Assembly (NCBI GenBank): GCA_034640345.1
Contig: JAXRVH010000016.1
Location: 255,451-319,450, forward strand
Source of the DNA: Drechslera avenae
Lineage: Eukaryota > Ascomycota > Dothideomycetes > Pleosporales > Pleosporaceae
Reading direction: 5' to 3'
DNA length: 64,000 bases
Made by a program: the position numbers and the translations under genes. Under the pieces are notes generated by a model. The model worked only from the letters and a program-made list of their open reading frames with translations. It was not told where the DNA came from and did not search any database. Shown here in pieces: positions 11,107 through 22,037 of the stretch (positions are counted from its first letter, which is position 1; every line of letters begins with the position of its first letter).

Positions 11107-12933
11107 TTTGGCGGCAGAAAACAAAGGGCAAACCTCGAGGGCGGCGGGCCCGCAGAATTTACGAGATTGACCTAGTGTCTAATCAGGGCAGTCGTTGCGA
11201 GGTCAAGTTCCTTTTCTTTTTGTTATTTGAGGGGAAAGGGGAAAGGGGAGATGGATTCCATTCTTTGCTTTGCGTGTGCCGTCTAGCTTGAACGGCATTT
11301 GAAGTGTTTTGTTTTTTCTATTTTTTCCCTTTCATCTTTCTGCTCTTTTTTGGTTTGTTTTTGTTTTTAGCATCTTTCGTCATCGTCATGTATATGCATG
11401 TTGTTGTTTTTTTCTCTCCTGGAGCGGAACACGGAAAACAGAAACGGCAAGGGAAACGGTGGGGTTTGGTTGACGACTTGTGGAAACAGAGAAGCCGGCA
11501 AAGGCACTTGGCACCATGTCAGATTGTGGATTGCTAGATTCGGGGCTAGAAAGATGCGTTGTTTTTACGGTGCGTGCGTTTTCTTCTTCTCTTACGGTCG
11601 CGGTTGCGGGCGGGCGAGCATGGGCAGACACAAATGAATGGGGACGAGGGCTGGATGGGTGAGGCGTTGGTGTTGGTGTGGCTGTTGTTGGTTGGCTGGT
11701 TGGTTGGTTTGCAATCAGCAAGGCAAAGGTAGTTGGTTCGGGGATAAGCCGCCCGAAGTGCGGACGCAAAAGAGGGGCCTCTTCCCCATGCAGAAGTTAG
11801 CTTGTAAGTGGAAACCTTGGGAGCTTTCCGGCCACCACAGACACACATACGCCGACGACAAGGAAAAGTTTAATAATCTAAATTTAATTGTGAACCTATC
11901 GCTCCTTTCAATGCCCGGATGGTACGATTCCATGGTACGCTATTTGCGAACGAATCAGGAGAATGGGCAAAGGGGAGAGATTGATTGCCGGCTCCGAACA
12001 AGGCCGGTTTTGAGGGAATAGCGTCATGGGGGAAAAAAGAACATGGCAAGCCAAAAGAAAGGCACATGTTTTGGGCAACACTGAGTATGAGCTTGGAGTC
12101 CTGAGACAAGCCTCGTCCCTCATAGTCCTTGTGAGGCGTGCGCGTAGCCACAATGCGCGGAAATTGAACAGGGACAGTGGATAATACTGCCGAAGGGGGG
12201 TCCTGCGACTACCTTGACGTAGTCTTCGTCGCACGCTTGTCCAGTCCGAACAGAACACCTTCTTAATGTAATACGAGGAGGGTGTGAGGCGAAGCTAAGC
12301 CCAAATCTCCGCCATAGATGAAAAATTATGCACCATATGCGCCGGCTTGGAATGCCGCAGCAATAGCACAGCCAGTCCTAGCCAGCGCTCCAGAGCGCAG
12401 CTGCTGCGGAGGGCGGAGAAAGTAGAGTGCTTTTTTTGGGTGTATCGGAGCCTCAATATGTTCAAGGGGGAATAAGATCCGATGGAAGCGCCGCCCCGGT
12501 TTGAATACGGGTAGCACAAGGTTGGCTCAAAACAGGTACCTAAAGCGAGCCCACCTGACGCTTGACGAGTGAAAACATGTCCGGTGCGGCGAATATTCGC
12601 GGGAGATGGGCCGGGAAGCTGTGCGGGTTGTAGGGAGGTGGGCCTTGTTTTGTTGAATGAATGTATGCGATGCGTTGTGTACCCAGTACATGTAGCACCG
12701 ATGAGGGAGCGAAGTGAAGGAAGAGTGTCAGCATCGGCATCGTCGTACCCAGCATTTGCTCGAGGTCTGCTGATGTGGTGAGGGTCGCTTGTGATGCTTC
12801 ATCTATGTGCCCCGCGACGGCTTCGCAGTGGCAATATGACAAACCGACTGGGTCAGGGGTGTGGATATTGTACCTCGGACGCCTTCGAGAAGACGGAAGC
12901 GTTGATAGTAGAAGGCGCCTCTCGGAGCTAGGA

Positions 12934-12960
12934 AGCAGCAGCAGCAGCAGCAGCAGCAGC
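12934..12960. repeat. AGC trinucleotide repeat, nine units
   Basis: Nine perfect AGC units outside any supported coding region. Confidence 0.9.
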
Positions 12961-13930
12961 CACTGCTGATCAGTGGTAGTAGTTAGTGCATGGCAATGGC
13001 AGCATCACCTGTCCGACTGGCTTGTTACATGAATTTGCATGCAGGCAGGCCAGCGTTGAGAGGGCTGCAGGTGCTCGGGAGTGGGAGGGCAGAAGCAAGC
13101 ATGAGTTGGTGGTCGTCAGCTTGCAGCCGTGGTTACTCATGCACATGTCGAGTAACATGTTCACGCACGCATTCGGTTAATGTTGCTGGCCGCCGCCGAA
13201 CTGGACGCGAGGAACCGGGGACTTGCATCCCCATCCCCATCCAGCATATCGCCTGACGCTGCAACCGAGGGGGACCGGCTACGAATCATGGAGGGGCAGT
13301 TCTGCCTGTGGGCGCTCGTGTGTTGGAGTAGTTCGTTGCCGTCGGGGGAATGTGGCTGGATGACTAGAGGTGGGGGGTGGTGCTGGTGCTGCTGAGGGCT
13401 GGCGGGCTGGCGGGCTGACTCGCGGCGACGAAGCTTTGGGGAAAAAAAGTCAATCCGGGCGCGCGCACATCTGAGGCACTCGGTCGAGCTGGCCACGGCT
13501 GTGCCTGGAGTATATTGTTGTCGTGATGCGCTGGCCGCGGGCCACCAAAGATGCTGCCCACTGCCCACTACCTACTTGCCCGCCGCTGGCTGCCCACTCG
13601 GTGGAATGGGTGCATGGTTCCGTACAAGGTGTGCGGGGCTCCCGTCGGCGCAGACCAAAATAGGTCGGGCAGACTTGCTGGAATGGCGCATCCCGATTGA
13701 AGCTGACCTGCTAACCACGACTGACGCCCACCTGGACACCCGCCACGCCGGATGACAGCGCGGGTGACGCGATGGTCTCCAACTGCACGCCTCGAGGCCG
13801 CGCACAGCTCTTTGCCGGTCAGGCGATGCGGGCGGGTGAAGGGTGCAAGCCTCGCCGCGCAGTTGCTCCCAGGCCCCGGTTGCAGGGCAGCTTGGTGGCA
13901 AGGCGTGCATGGCAAATGCTGTGGTTGTGC

Positions 13931-13950
13931 GGTGCGGTGCGGTGCGGTGC
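13931..13950. repeat. GGTGC pentanucleotide repeat, four units
   Basis: Four perfect GGTGC units followed by irregular TGCTGTGCTGGC repeats up to about 13990. Confidence 0.85.
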
Positions 13951-14265
13951 CGTCTTGTGCTGTGCTGGCTGTGCTGGCTGGCTGGCGCTGGCCGTACCTG
14001 TTTCGCATCCGACCAAGCCCTGTCGATGCTTGAGACGACCCTGCCTGGCGCGACAAGGCCCGGCTCCCAAATTCCGCGCCCATGCGCCCCCGTCGTTTTT
14101 TAAACGCAGCGCCATTTGCTGCCCGCACGCCCTGCCACGAGTGACGGCCGTCGACCTGCCCAGACCTTGCCCGACTCAGCACTCGGTGCATCGCTCCGTC
14201 GGTCAGCGAGCGGTGGCCCAGCCAAGGAGCCGTCCGCTTCCACCATGAAGGTGCCCATGGCTGCT

Positions 14266-14322
14266 CGTCGGTAGGTAGGTCGGAAGGTAGGTAGGCAGAT
14301 GGGCAGATAGGTAGGCTGGCTG
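14266..14322. repeat. Imperfect GTAG/GCAG tetranucleotide repeat
   Basis: Irregular GTAG, GGCAGAT and GGCTG units on the plus strand; it accounts for the Pro/Ser/Leu-rich translation of the minus-strand frame across it. Confidence 0.75.
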
Positions 14323-14995
14323 GTAATAAAACCCAAATGGCCCAGTGGGTGCATGTCCTCAAGCAGAGTAATGCCTTGCAGCGGCCACAAATTGGTCGAG
14401 GGTAGCACGAGGTACCTTGGAAGCGGGCCGCCGCTGGATTTGGCTGCATCTGCCACCCTGAACTGGCGTAATGTTCTATGCCTCGACCGCCCTGGTTCGG
14501 CACCACCGCCCTTGTGAGGTACGGCGCGCTGGCACAGCTTCACCACCCGCCTTCCCCCCCCCCCTCTGCCCACACCCTCTGCTTTTTGCATCGACGTCTG
14601 AGCAGACTGAAAATCGTTGCCGTCTCTTGTCTGGTTTTCCCAGCCGTTGCTCCTGTGCGTGACAACCAACCGTTTCAGCATCGTACCTTGATACCCCGTG
14701 CACGCTTACTCGCTGGATTCCGGGACCACCGCGCTATGACAGTCTGACCTGGCTGATGGTCCTCTGAGCGGCGAGTCCTTTGTTCGTTCCTTCGTCTTCC
14801 TCGAACATACCAACGCTTCACCCAAACGCCAGAAGCCTCGTCGACGGGCCTCTGCCTCGTACCCGCTAGCACTGCTTGCTCCTCGCTCAGTGCCTGGGTG
14901 CTCTCCCCATGCATTGCTTCTCCTAGCAACATCCGGGTGCGAGCTTCACACCTCGTTCCGCCTCTTTGTACACTTTGCCCGCCAGCAACACCAAC

Positions 14996-17284
14996 ATGGC
15001 CACCACTATGCTGCCCGTACGGGGCCTTGCCCTCGTTGGCGCCCCGGACCGCGACCTCGGACTTGACGACGCCAGACCGACGCCGGTACAGGCCATGCAG
15101 GTCGACATCACCCAGGACATTGTTGATGCCCTCCTCGAAAGCATAAAGAGCGAGAAACCGCCGCAGATCATCTTTGGACGGACTCCTGTATGTGTGCCAA
15201 TCTTCCGTCCAGCTTCTGAATCTGTGTGAATGTTTGGTGTTGGCGCTCGTCGTCAGCGTGCTTGGACCGGAGGAATGCAAAGGCACGAGCTGGGCTGACC
15301 ACAACAACAGCAACTCAAGTACGGCGACAAGACGCACATGCTGCAGAGCAGCACCGAACTCCATCGCTATGAACTGTACAAGTCCAGCGGGACTGGCGGC
15401 GGCGACGACACACTCGAGTTTGCTGGCTTGATCAACCACAGTCTCATGGTACACAAGGCCGAAGATGTGACGGCAGGCGTTGACTCGGCCTTGGAGCAGC
15501 TCAGGAGTAACATGGCTGCCATCTCAGAGTTCAAGGAAGCCAACAAGTATGCCTCCCCGGTGTTTGCATGGCTGGCCCGTTCTCTGCCATCTTAGTCGAG
15601 ACACTCGAGCATTCCTGTGGCAGCACGCCGACATTGTGACATGAAGTTGTTGGAGATCAGGACTGACAGTGCTTGTTGCAGGACCATTGTCGGCGATGCC
15701 ACGCCAGGTCGCACCCCAGCCCATCGCCGCTTCCCCTCGACGGGCTTCAAGCCTTCGCACCTCGCACCTTCCTCGCCCATGGGCAAGCGACCACCCACCT
15801 CGCAGCCCGCCAACAGCCACGACAACATTGTCAGCGCTCTTCGCGTCCCCATCATCCACCTGCTTGCACGTGAGCCGGCCACCGAAACCTCCCTTGCTGC
15901 CACCTGCCGCACCTCGCTAGCCGTCATCAGAGATGTCTTGCCAAAGATTGCCAAACGCTCCACTTCGGACGCCGACAAGTGGCAGCTGACTGACAAGTCT
16001 TTCCGTGAACTGAACCCTTACAAATTCCCCTACAAGAGCCCGGAAGACCGCCAGCAGGCAATTGATGGCGCAATCAAGTCGTTTGACCGCCAGCGACTGT
16101 CAAAGGACGACAAGCTTTGGCAGATCCTGCTACCACGTGAAGAGCGCGGCCAGGGCATATGCTTGTCGCGGTCGACGGTAAAGGCACCCGAGGCGAAGCC
16201 CAAGCCAAGCACCCCGATGCAGAAGATCTCCGACCTTACCAAGAAGAAGCCGGTCGCTAGAAAGGCCGCCGACAAGGCCATGGTCGAGAAGAAGCCTAGA
16301 GTGGTAAAGGCTACCGAGGTCAAGCCCAGGTCTGGCATCAAGGGAAAGTTCTTGGCACGTGAGCAGCCGATAGTGAAGGAGGTGAAGGAGACCAAGGAGG
16401 AACCCACAATAGCTGCGGCCCCACCACCAGCCACGTCTACAGCTTCAAGCTCAACTCCTCGACCGACCGCACCTTCTCACCGCAGCACACCATCTATCGA
16501 CGCTCCCAAACCCCGTACCAACAACAACAACACCACCACCCCCCGTGTAAAGCCCAAGATGTCCGCACGTGACGCACAGCGAGAGCGCCCCACGAACAGG
16601 CCCTTCAAGCCCACGATGCCCGTCAACACCAAACCCAAGAATCCCTCACCTCTATCTGCCTCGCCGCCCCTCAACGCCAGCGACTTTGAGGACCCACACC
16701 CAGTCCACAAGGCCCTCATTGCAGCTCCATCGCCCGCCAAGTCCTCTGGCAACTCGGACCGCGCGCTTAAGCGCAAGGCAAACGATATCGACAGCGACAT
16801 GCACAATCACAACCTGGCTGTCAAGAAGCCAAACGCTGATCGCGCCACATTGAAACGCACTCCCTCGCACACCAATGGCAGGCTCAACGGCTCCACGCCC
16901 TCTAGCACTAGCTCATTGAAGCGCAAATCCGACGATTCGTCGTCGTCCAACACGCCCACCACTGCACCCAAGGTCCGCAAGGTTGCCAACATTGACACCG
17001 GCCTCGCCTCCCGCTATCACCACAACAACCCCCGCGCCTCTCCAGGCGCCTCCTCATCCTCGACCACCTCCCCTTCCATGCCGAGCCTGAGCTTCCGACA
17101 GACGGTTGAGTTGTCGCAAAAGTTCCAGCGGTACTACAAGAAGTACGAGGAGCTGTACTGGCAGTTGACTGAGGCGGAAAAGCCGCCCACTGAAGCTCAG
17201 AGGAACGACCTACTGAAGATGCACAAGAAGCTGGAGGAGATGAAGAGGGAGATCAAGGCCGGCGCTGGCATGCACCACCGATGA
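14996..17284 (+). CDS. RNA polymerase II elongation factor Ell
   Basis: Exons 14996-15187, 15311-15546 and 15682-17284 encode 676 residues; both GT-AG introns keep phase. Residues 1-145 form the ELL N-terminal domain (ITQDIVDALLESI, PQIIFGRTPQLKYGDK, HRYELYKSS, LINHSLMVHKAEDVTAGVDSAL). Residues about 190-300 contain the winged-helix-like part (RVPIIHLLAREPATE, IRDVLPKIAK, WQLTDKSFRELNPYKFPYKS). The middle is long and Lys/Pro/Ser-rich, likely disordered, with the basic patches KRKANDI and KRKSDD. The last ~60 residues (ELSQKFQRYYKKYEELYWQL, then KMHKKLEEMKREI) form the occludin-like coiled-coil domain of ELL. Ell relieves transcriptional pausing within the super elongation complex; fission yeast has Ell1 with Eaf1. 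The start at 14996 is the first ATG of a frame with family character. It is preceded by a very long gene-poor interval. Confidence 0.85.
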
Positions 17285-18353
17285 AGGACGCTACCGAGCT
17301 ACCGCTCACGACATTGCGCATAGTGCGCGCATGATTATTCACAGTACAGCTTGCATATATACCCACGGCCTACCCGACTGATGAGAATGGCGGCAATTTG
17401 TATATCCAAAAAAAGGAGTTTGGATTTTTTTTTGCCCTACCTTGGCGTTCATATAGGAAGTTTAGTTTTGGCAGGCTCAGCATTTGGGGTACGGTGTTTG
17501 GCGTTTGGTTATTCTTCTCTTCCCAGGTTGCATGTACCTATGTGTACGGGCCGCCTACGGGCGCTCCCAATACCTATGAACGCGATGAAATCTTAATGCC
17601 GGTGGCCAAATAAGCTTTGCATCCGTACAGTGTGTAGGCGCGATGACTAGAATATTAGAATTGTTATCCAAATACTGCATGTACTCGTGTGTTGGTTGTT
17701 GTGTCTGTCTACACCGCAGCGGAAAGGCCGGTCCCACGGCATGCCATTGCAGGGAATGCTGTGCTATTGTTCCCTGCATGAAGACGTCAGCATGTCAGGA
17801 TGAGCCAGAACAAAAAAGACAGCGCTCGCGTCGGCCATGCTAGGAGGGCTGTGAACAAAGTTCGGCACGAAGGGGAACCCTTGATCAGCACACCGCCGAT
17901 CTCAGCTTGGTGGGCCGGGGGGGAAGCAGCAAAGATGCGCCCCAGGTCCGGTACCGATCGTGCAACAGCCGATCGGTGGTGCTGACGATCTGCGGCAGCT
18001 ACCATCACCCCCCCTGCAAAACGTCATCCACTCATCCACTTTGTCCACTCAGCCACTCAGCCCTATGCGCTAACCGCCCATCCCGAGGTTGGCTTGCTAA
18101 CGCCCATCTTGAGCGTCACACATACAACCCCCGAACAAAACAACCCAAGTCGCCGTCGCCATCCCGCCGCCATTGCCAATCCTCCCGCTTCCACATGCGC
18201 CCACTACGAAACTTGTTCGTGAACCTCCTACGCAACGCTCCTCCAAGACGAGAATACGCACGGGTCCACGACATCACCATCAAGTGGGACAGAGCCACGA
18301 CGACGACGACGACGGCGGCGAAGCAAGAAAACAATAACAAGGCCGTCGAAACC
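17285..18353. other. Intergenic region between ELL and the DUF2237 gene
   Basis: About 1.07 kb. The last 350 bases are C/A-rich on the plus strand, typical of a fungal promoter and leader. Short frames on both strands overlap and have no recognisable content. Confidence 0.45.
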
Positions 18354-19229
18354 ATGTCTTTGAACGGTACGTTGTGTTGACGCTTGATTATTTTTCTGCC
18401 ATTACCATTGCCCATGATTCTGGCATGGTACCCCCACGGCCCAATAAAAAAAAAGACATGTATATGGCGCATTGATGACTGCATGCAATGCATTGGGTGC
18501 CTGGTAACGTTTTTGCTCGCGCCGGACCCGGTTACAGGATACCACGGTACCCGTCTCATTTAGCATGGGGGTCTCGGGTGAAACGGTTTGGTTTCGCGTC
18601 CAAGTGCGGGATTCTTCAGGCACAACTTGTCCGGTCTAGAACCCGTGGGCCCTTTTTTGTGTGTGTATGTGTGTTTACACGTTGAAGGGGAGGTGGAATA
18701 ATGGTTTGAAGAGAGGGAAGGGGAAGGGGGCTCTATTTTCACGCCAATGTCTACTTTTCGGTAGACGACGACGACAAACGCCGCTATCACGACAGACATG
18801 GACAGATTTAGTCATGGTTTATTTGCTGGCTGCACAACACTCGCTAACAATTTTTTTTTCTCTCTCTTCCTTTTAGTCTTCAAGCAACCCCTCGCCTTGC
18901 ACTCCACGCAGCCCCTCACCGGCTTCACCCGCACGGGTTACTGCGAAGTCCCCGCCTCGGACGCCGGAAACCACGCCATCGCGGGTATCATGTCCAAGGA
19001 ATTTCTCGACTTTAGCGCTTCCCGCGGCAACGACTTGCGTCAAGTCGGGCTCAAGGATGGCTGCAAATGGTGTCTTTGCGTGAGCAGGTGGAAGGAGGCG
19101 TTTGACGCGCGGACGGGCCAGGACGATAAAAAGGTTCCCAAGGTCGTGCTCAAGGCGACGAATGAAACGGCTTTGGGCGGTGGTGTCAAGTTGGAGGATC
19201 TCAAGGGGTTTGCCGTGGATAAGGAGTAA
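18354..19229 (+). CDS. DUF2237 family protein
   Basis: The proposed model joins a 13-nt first exon (18354-18366, MSLN plus one base) to 18877-19229 across a 510-nt GT-AG intron, giving 121 residues. The second exon is clearly the DUF2237 family: TGFTRTGYCEVPASDAGNHAIAG, MSKEFLDFSASRGNDL, then DGCKWCLCVSRWKEAF and KATNETAL ending LKGFAVDKE. This small family occurs in bacteria and fungi and has no assigned reaction; conserved Cys (residues in YCEV and KWCLC) and Asp/His positions suggest a metal or redox site, which is inference. The intron is ten times the usual length here, and a pyrimidine tract precedes the acceptor. An alternative start within the same open frame at 18798 (MDRFSHGLF) is possible but gives an unconserved N-terminus. 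Confidence 0.75.
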
Positions 19230-19732
19230 GATGGGGGATGGATGGATTGAAAAAAAAAGAAAGAATGAGGGGAAAGTGCTGGGTTAGAGTAGAGGTGTAG
19301 TAAGTATAGCTTAAGGTATTCTTATACACGCTACGTTTTTTTTTCGTACTTTGTTTTTCGACTTTGTTTTGCTTTTCTTTCTCTTGATCTTTTCCTTTGC
19401 ATATGCATTGAAATTGAAGTTGGTATACAATACAAGTCGTGTACCCGGTCGCGGTAGAGAAGCGGTATAGGACTCAACTCTTCAAAGAAAAAAAAACACC
19501 ATCGCTTTTCACACTACAACATGTGGCTTCGCCAAGAACTTTTCCTCTTAGCCGACGCGTTGAAAGCAGTTTGTTTATTCACAGCCATATATATATATAT
19601 ACAAGTATACATCTCCCCTCATGCTCTGTGAGCAGAGAAGAGATGTTCCAAAAGTCCACCATCTTCCCAACCAACCTGCCCGCCATTCCTTGTTGGGGCT
19701 GCCGTGTGTGTATAAGACGAAGAAACATGTAG
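19230..19732. other. Intergenic region before the tandem duplication
   Basis: This is 3' sequence of the DUF2237 gene with T-rich tracts and an AT dinucleotide run at about 19587-19601. No gene was recognised. Confidence 0.45.
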
Positions 19733-21135
19733 GAGCCTTGATTTTGTACCAAATTCTACAAACCTTTTAGACTTGCATGTGGGCGTGGTTGGGCGTCAGG
19801 GGTAACTGGGTATAGGTGGAATTACAGCTTACTAGTCTGATATCTAATTTCTTTTGGTGGAAATACCCGGCTGTAGTCTCCACGGATGGCTTTCTCCGTC
19901 CTGGGGGTTCACGACGTAACAAGCCATGCAAAGGCCCTCAAGCACGTGTGCTTTACCCCCCCAACGATTATCCATTCATCAGGCTCTACGGCCTGTCCCG
20001 GTGGCTTCGAAGCACTCGATCTGAGGGGCTTGGTGGCCTGCTGCCGGCAGGTGGGTTGTATGGAGTGTAGGAGCCAAGTTGTGGTGGTGGACTGCTAAAT
20101 GCAGGTGTAGCGCTGAAGCCGGTCGATCTCCTCTGCGGCGTTTGGAGATCAAGGTATGAGACCCGGTCTACTAGATCTGCTACCACGGATTCTACTAGTG
20201 GAAGTGTACGCCCTGCGAACGGGGTGGCGAGGACAGCGTCATTCGTGGTCCGTGTGGCAATCCACTGGTCTTTCAAGCCTGGGGCGTCGAGGTTGTTTGA
20301 TATGCGCCAGGCGGCTACACTGGGCGAGCAGGTCTTGTAGATGAGGTAGAAGAGTGCGAGACGTACGCTGGCCATGCCGTTTGAATCGTCAATGGTGTCG
20401 CTGTATCGTGTGACGTCAGAGAAATAGATGTAGAAGCCTTGATATTGCCAAATTCTACGATCTTTCCAGACTGCGGTTTGGTGTGGTGAGTTTCGAGGGT
20501 TACTAGGTATAGGATAGCAGCAGCAACAGGTAGCTGTATACCTCACTAATTGGATATCCAAATTTCTTTTGGTGGAAATGCCGGACTGTATTCTCTAGAG
20601 ATGGCTTTCTCTGTCCTAGGGTCCTGACGTAATAAGCCATGTAAAAGCCTCGACAGCGTGCGGTTTACCCTAAAGACCATTCATCATGCTCTACGGCCTG
20701 TCCCGGTGACTTCGAAGCACTCGATCTGGCTGTGGTCGTGGACGGAGTGGGATTTCGGTCTCGGGAGGGGGTATAGTTTGTGGAGTGAGGGAACCGAGTG
20801 GAAGTAGTGGTTGTAGCGTGAGGGGGCTGAGTGGAGGTAGTGGTGGTGGGTTTTCGTGAGTCGAGAACGGGCTGCGGATAGCCAGTGCCGCGTCGTTTAA
20901 TGCGGCCACCCGGCTTCCATACGGAGTAGCAGATTTGTCTACCGTTACGCTAGTCATGCTGATCCACTTTTTCGCCAAGTTCGAGGTGTTGATAGTCTCG
21001 GGTATGCGCCATTCGGCCGTACCTGGCGGGCAGGTCTTGTAGATAAGATAAAAGAGCGCGAGCCGTAAGCTCACACTTTCTTTGGGATTGTCGATGATTT
21101 CATCGAATCGAATGATGTCAGAGTAATATATACAT
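19733..21135. repeat. Diverged head-to-tail duplication, two ~700-bp units
   Basis: Unit 1 (about 19733-20432) and unit 2 (about 20433-21135) align along their length. Both begin with a block like GAGCCTTGATTTTGTACC / GAAGCCTTGATATTGCC. Both then carry CTTTTGGTGGAAAT, a GATGGCTTTCTC block, CTCTACGGCCTGTCCCGGTG, GCACTCGATCTG, and later CAGGTCTTGTAGAT(G/A)AG. Each unit contains, on the minus strand, the last ~150 codons of the nuclease-like gene ending SHRDRP plus its 3' flank. Divergence is substantial, with several C-to-T and G-to-A differences in unit 2. Exact boundaries are approximate. Confidence 0.75.
19986..20435 (-). pseudogene. Truncated tandem copy of the PD-(D/E)XK-like gene (C-terminal part only)
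   Basis: The minus-strand frame encodes FYIYFSDVTRYSDTIDD, then ASVRLALFYLIYKTC, AAWRI and a Pro-rich tail ending DRVLRSHRDRP. This parallels the intact neighbour (CIYYSDIIRFDEIID, SVSLRLALFYLIYKTC, AEWRI, identical last 11 residues). The frame stays open upstream to 20561, but those extra codons (Cys-rich) come from the duplicated 3' flank of the neighbour, not from homologous coding sequence. The copy therefore lacks the first ~270 residues, including the nuclease-like motifs and a start in a conserved context. It is best read as a remnant of duplication. The tail could still be transcribed as a read-through of the upstream gene. Confidence 0.65.
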
Positions 21136-21989
21136 GCCTCGCCCTCGCCCTTCTTTCGCTGATCTAGTTGGACGAATATAGTTTCGTCGTAGTTGGAGAT
21201 GAAGGCGTATTTGAGTTTATGGCCGAGCATGTAGTTGACCAGCTGACCTATTGTTTGTTAGTTGATTTGGCGAGACAAACGTCAACTGATGTTATACGTA
21301 CCAAGTATTCCACGGAACTTCTTTGTATTGGTTCTCTCTTGGTTTTGGAGCATCCTTTTCAAATCCACCGTAAGGCAGAACTTGAGCTCTCCTACCAATC
21401 GGACTTGATCCTTGCCCTCGATGGGGAGTTTGAGAAATACATCAGGCTCCTGTTTGCTCACTCGATAGGGCCGATCGAGAATCCAAGAGTCCCCAAAGGC
21501 AAGTTCCTGAGGCAAAAAGTCGGAATTCGCGCTTAGCCCGTGGGCTGGGACCACCAGTGTTCGGACGATTGCAGTGATGGCAGCGAGTGCGTTGTGAAAG
21601 AAACGACCAGAAATCGTGATTTCAGCACCACACTGAATAGATTCGTGCGTCATAGCTTCGCTGTTGATGCGCTCAACAGCCGGATCCATGTAAATGGGAA
21701 CATTGGCGCAACGACCTAGCTCGGCTTTGGTGCGTGCGTTTTTGTAGAAGGATAGGACGTCCTTCTTAAAGTTGTCCCATTTGGCAAGGGGGCCGTCGTA
21801 GTTCTGACTGATGCGGGGCGCGTGCGTAACTGTCTCCAGATCGAACTTGCCTTTTTTCAGTTGTGGCAGGGGCTGGTTGAGGAGACCATCTGCATTAAGG
21901 TAGGGGCCAATGAGGGCTTTGCTGCAGGATTGAGAATCGATATCGCCAGTGTTATTCGCTCCATTGCTAGGTTGGTTCTTGTCAGCCAT
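20691..21989 (-). CDS. Fungal accessory protein with PD-(D/E)XK nuclease-like signature
   Basis: Two exons (21989-21302 and 21247-20691) encode 414 residues. The 54-nt intron splits a Gly codon and joins RGIL to GQLVNYMLGHKLKYAF. Near residues 181-203 the order E-P-D-V-F-L-K ... L-V-G-E-L-K gives a PD...ExK pattern (Pro182-Asp183, Glu201, Lys203). A helix-like GQLVNYM and the strand-like FISNYDETIFVQ follow. This arrangement is typical of restriction-endonuclease-fold proteins, and related multi-copy genes are common in plant-associated Dothideomycetes. The C-terminal ~90 residues are Pro-rich and end DRVLRSHRDRP. The nuclease label is inferred from motif spacing alone. Its 3' half is duplicated just downstream. 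The leader holds a 14-bp triple repeat. Confidence 0.6.
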
Positions 21990-21995
21990 TATGGT

Positions 21996-22037
21996 TGAAT
22001 GGATGTGATTGAATGAGTGTAGTTGAATGAGTGTAGT
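21996..22037. repeat. 14-bp direct repeat, three copies, in the leader of the nuclease-like gene
   Basis: Units TGAATGGATGTGAT, TGAATGAGTGTAGT and TGAATGAGTGTAGT lie end to end, starting 7 bases upstream of the minus-strand start codon. Confidence 0.85.

Larger units (their letters stand above)
10028..14995. other. Long gene-poor interval rich in simple repeats
   Basis: Almost 5 kb separate UBC11 and ELL, both on the plus strand. Open frames occur on both strands (the longest on the minus strand, 13568-14506), but several overlap in opposite directions and consist of Cys, Pro, Trp and Arg-rich composition typical of translated GC-rich non-coding DNA. The interval holds a G18 run, CTG and CAG runs, GGTGC repeats and GTAG repeats (listed separately). 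The right part may include a long 5' leader or promoter of ELL. No tRNA or protein domain was recognised. Confidence 0.5.

Noticed and set aside
10842..11291. Hydrophobic Leu-rich open frame resembling a membrane or signal segment
   Set aside because: The Leu run is the translation of a CTG repeat, and the frame also crosses the G18 run.
13568..14506. 312-codon open frame on the minus strand
   Set aside because: Composition is Cys/Pro/Arg/Trp-rich, it spans simple repeats, and equally long frames lie opposite it. It has no motif or splice structure.
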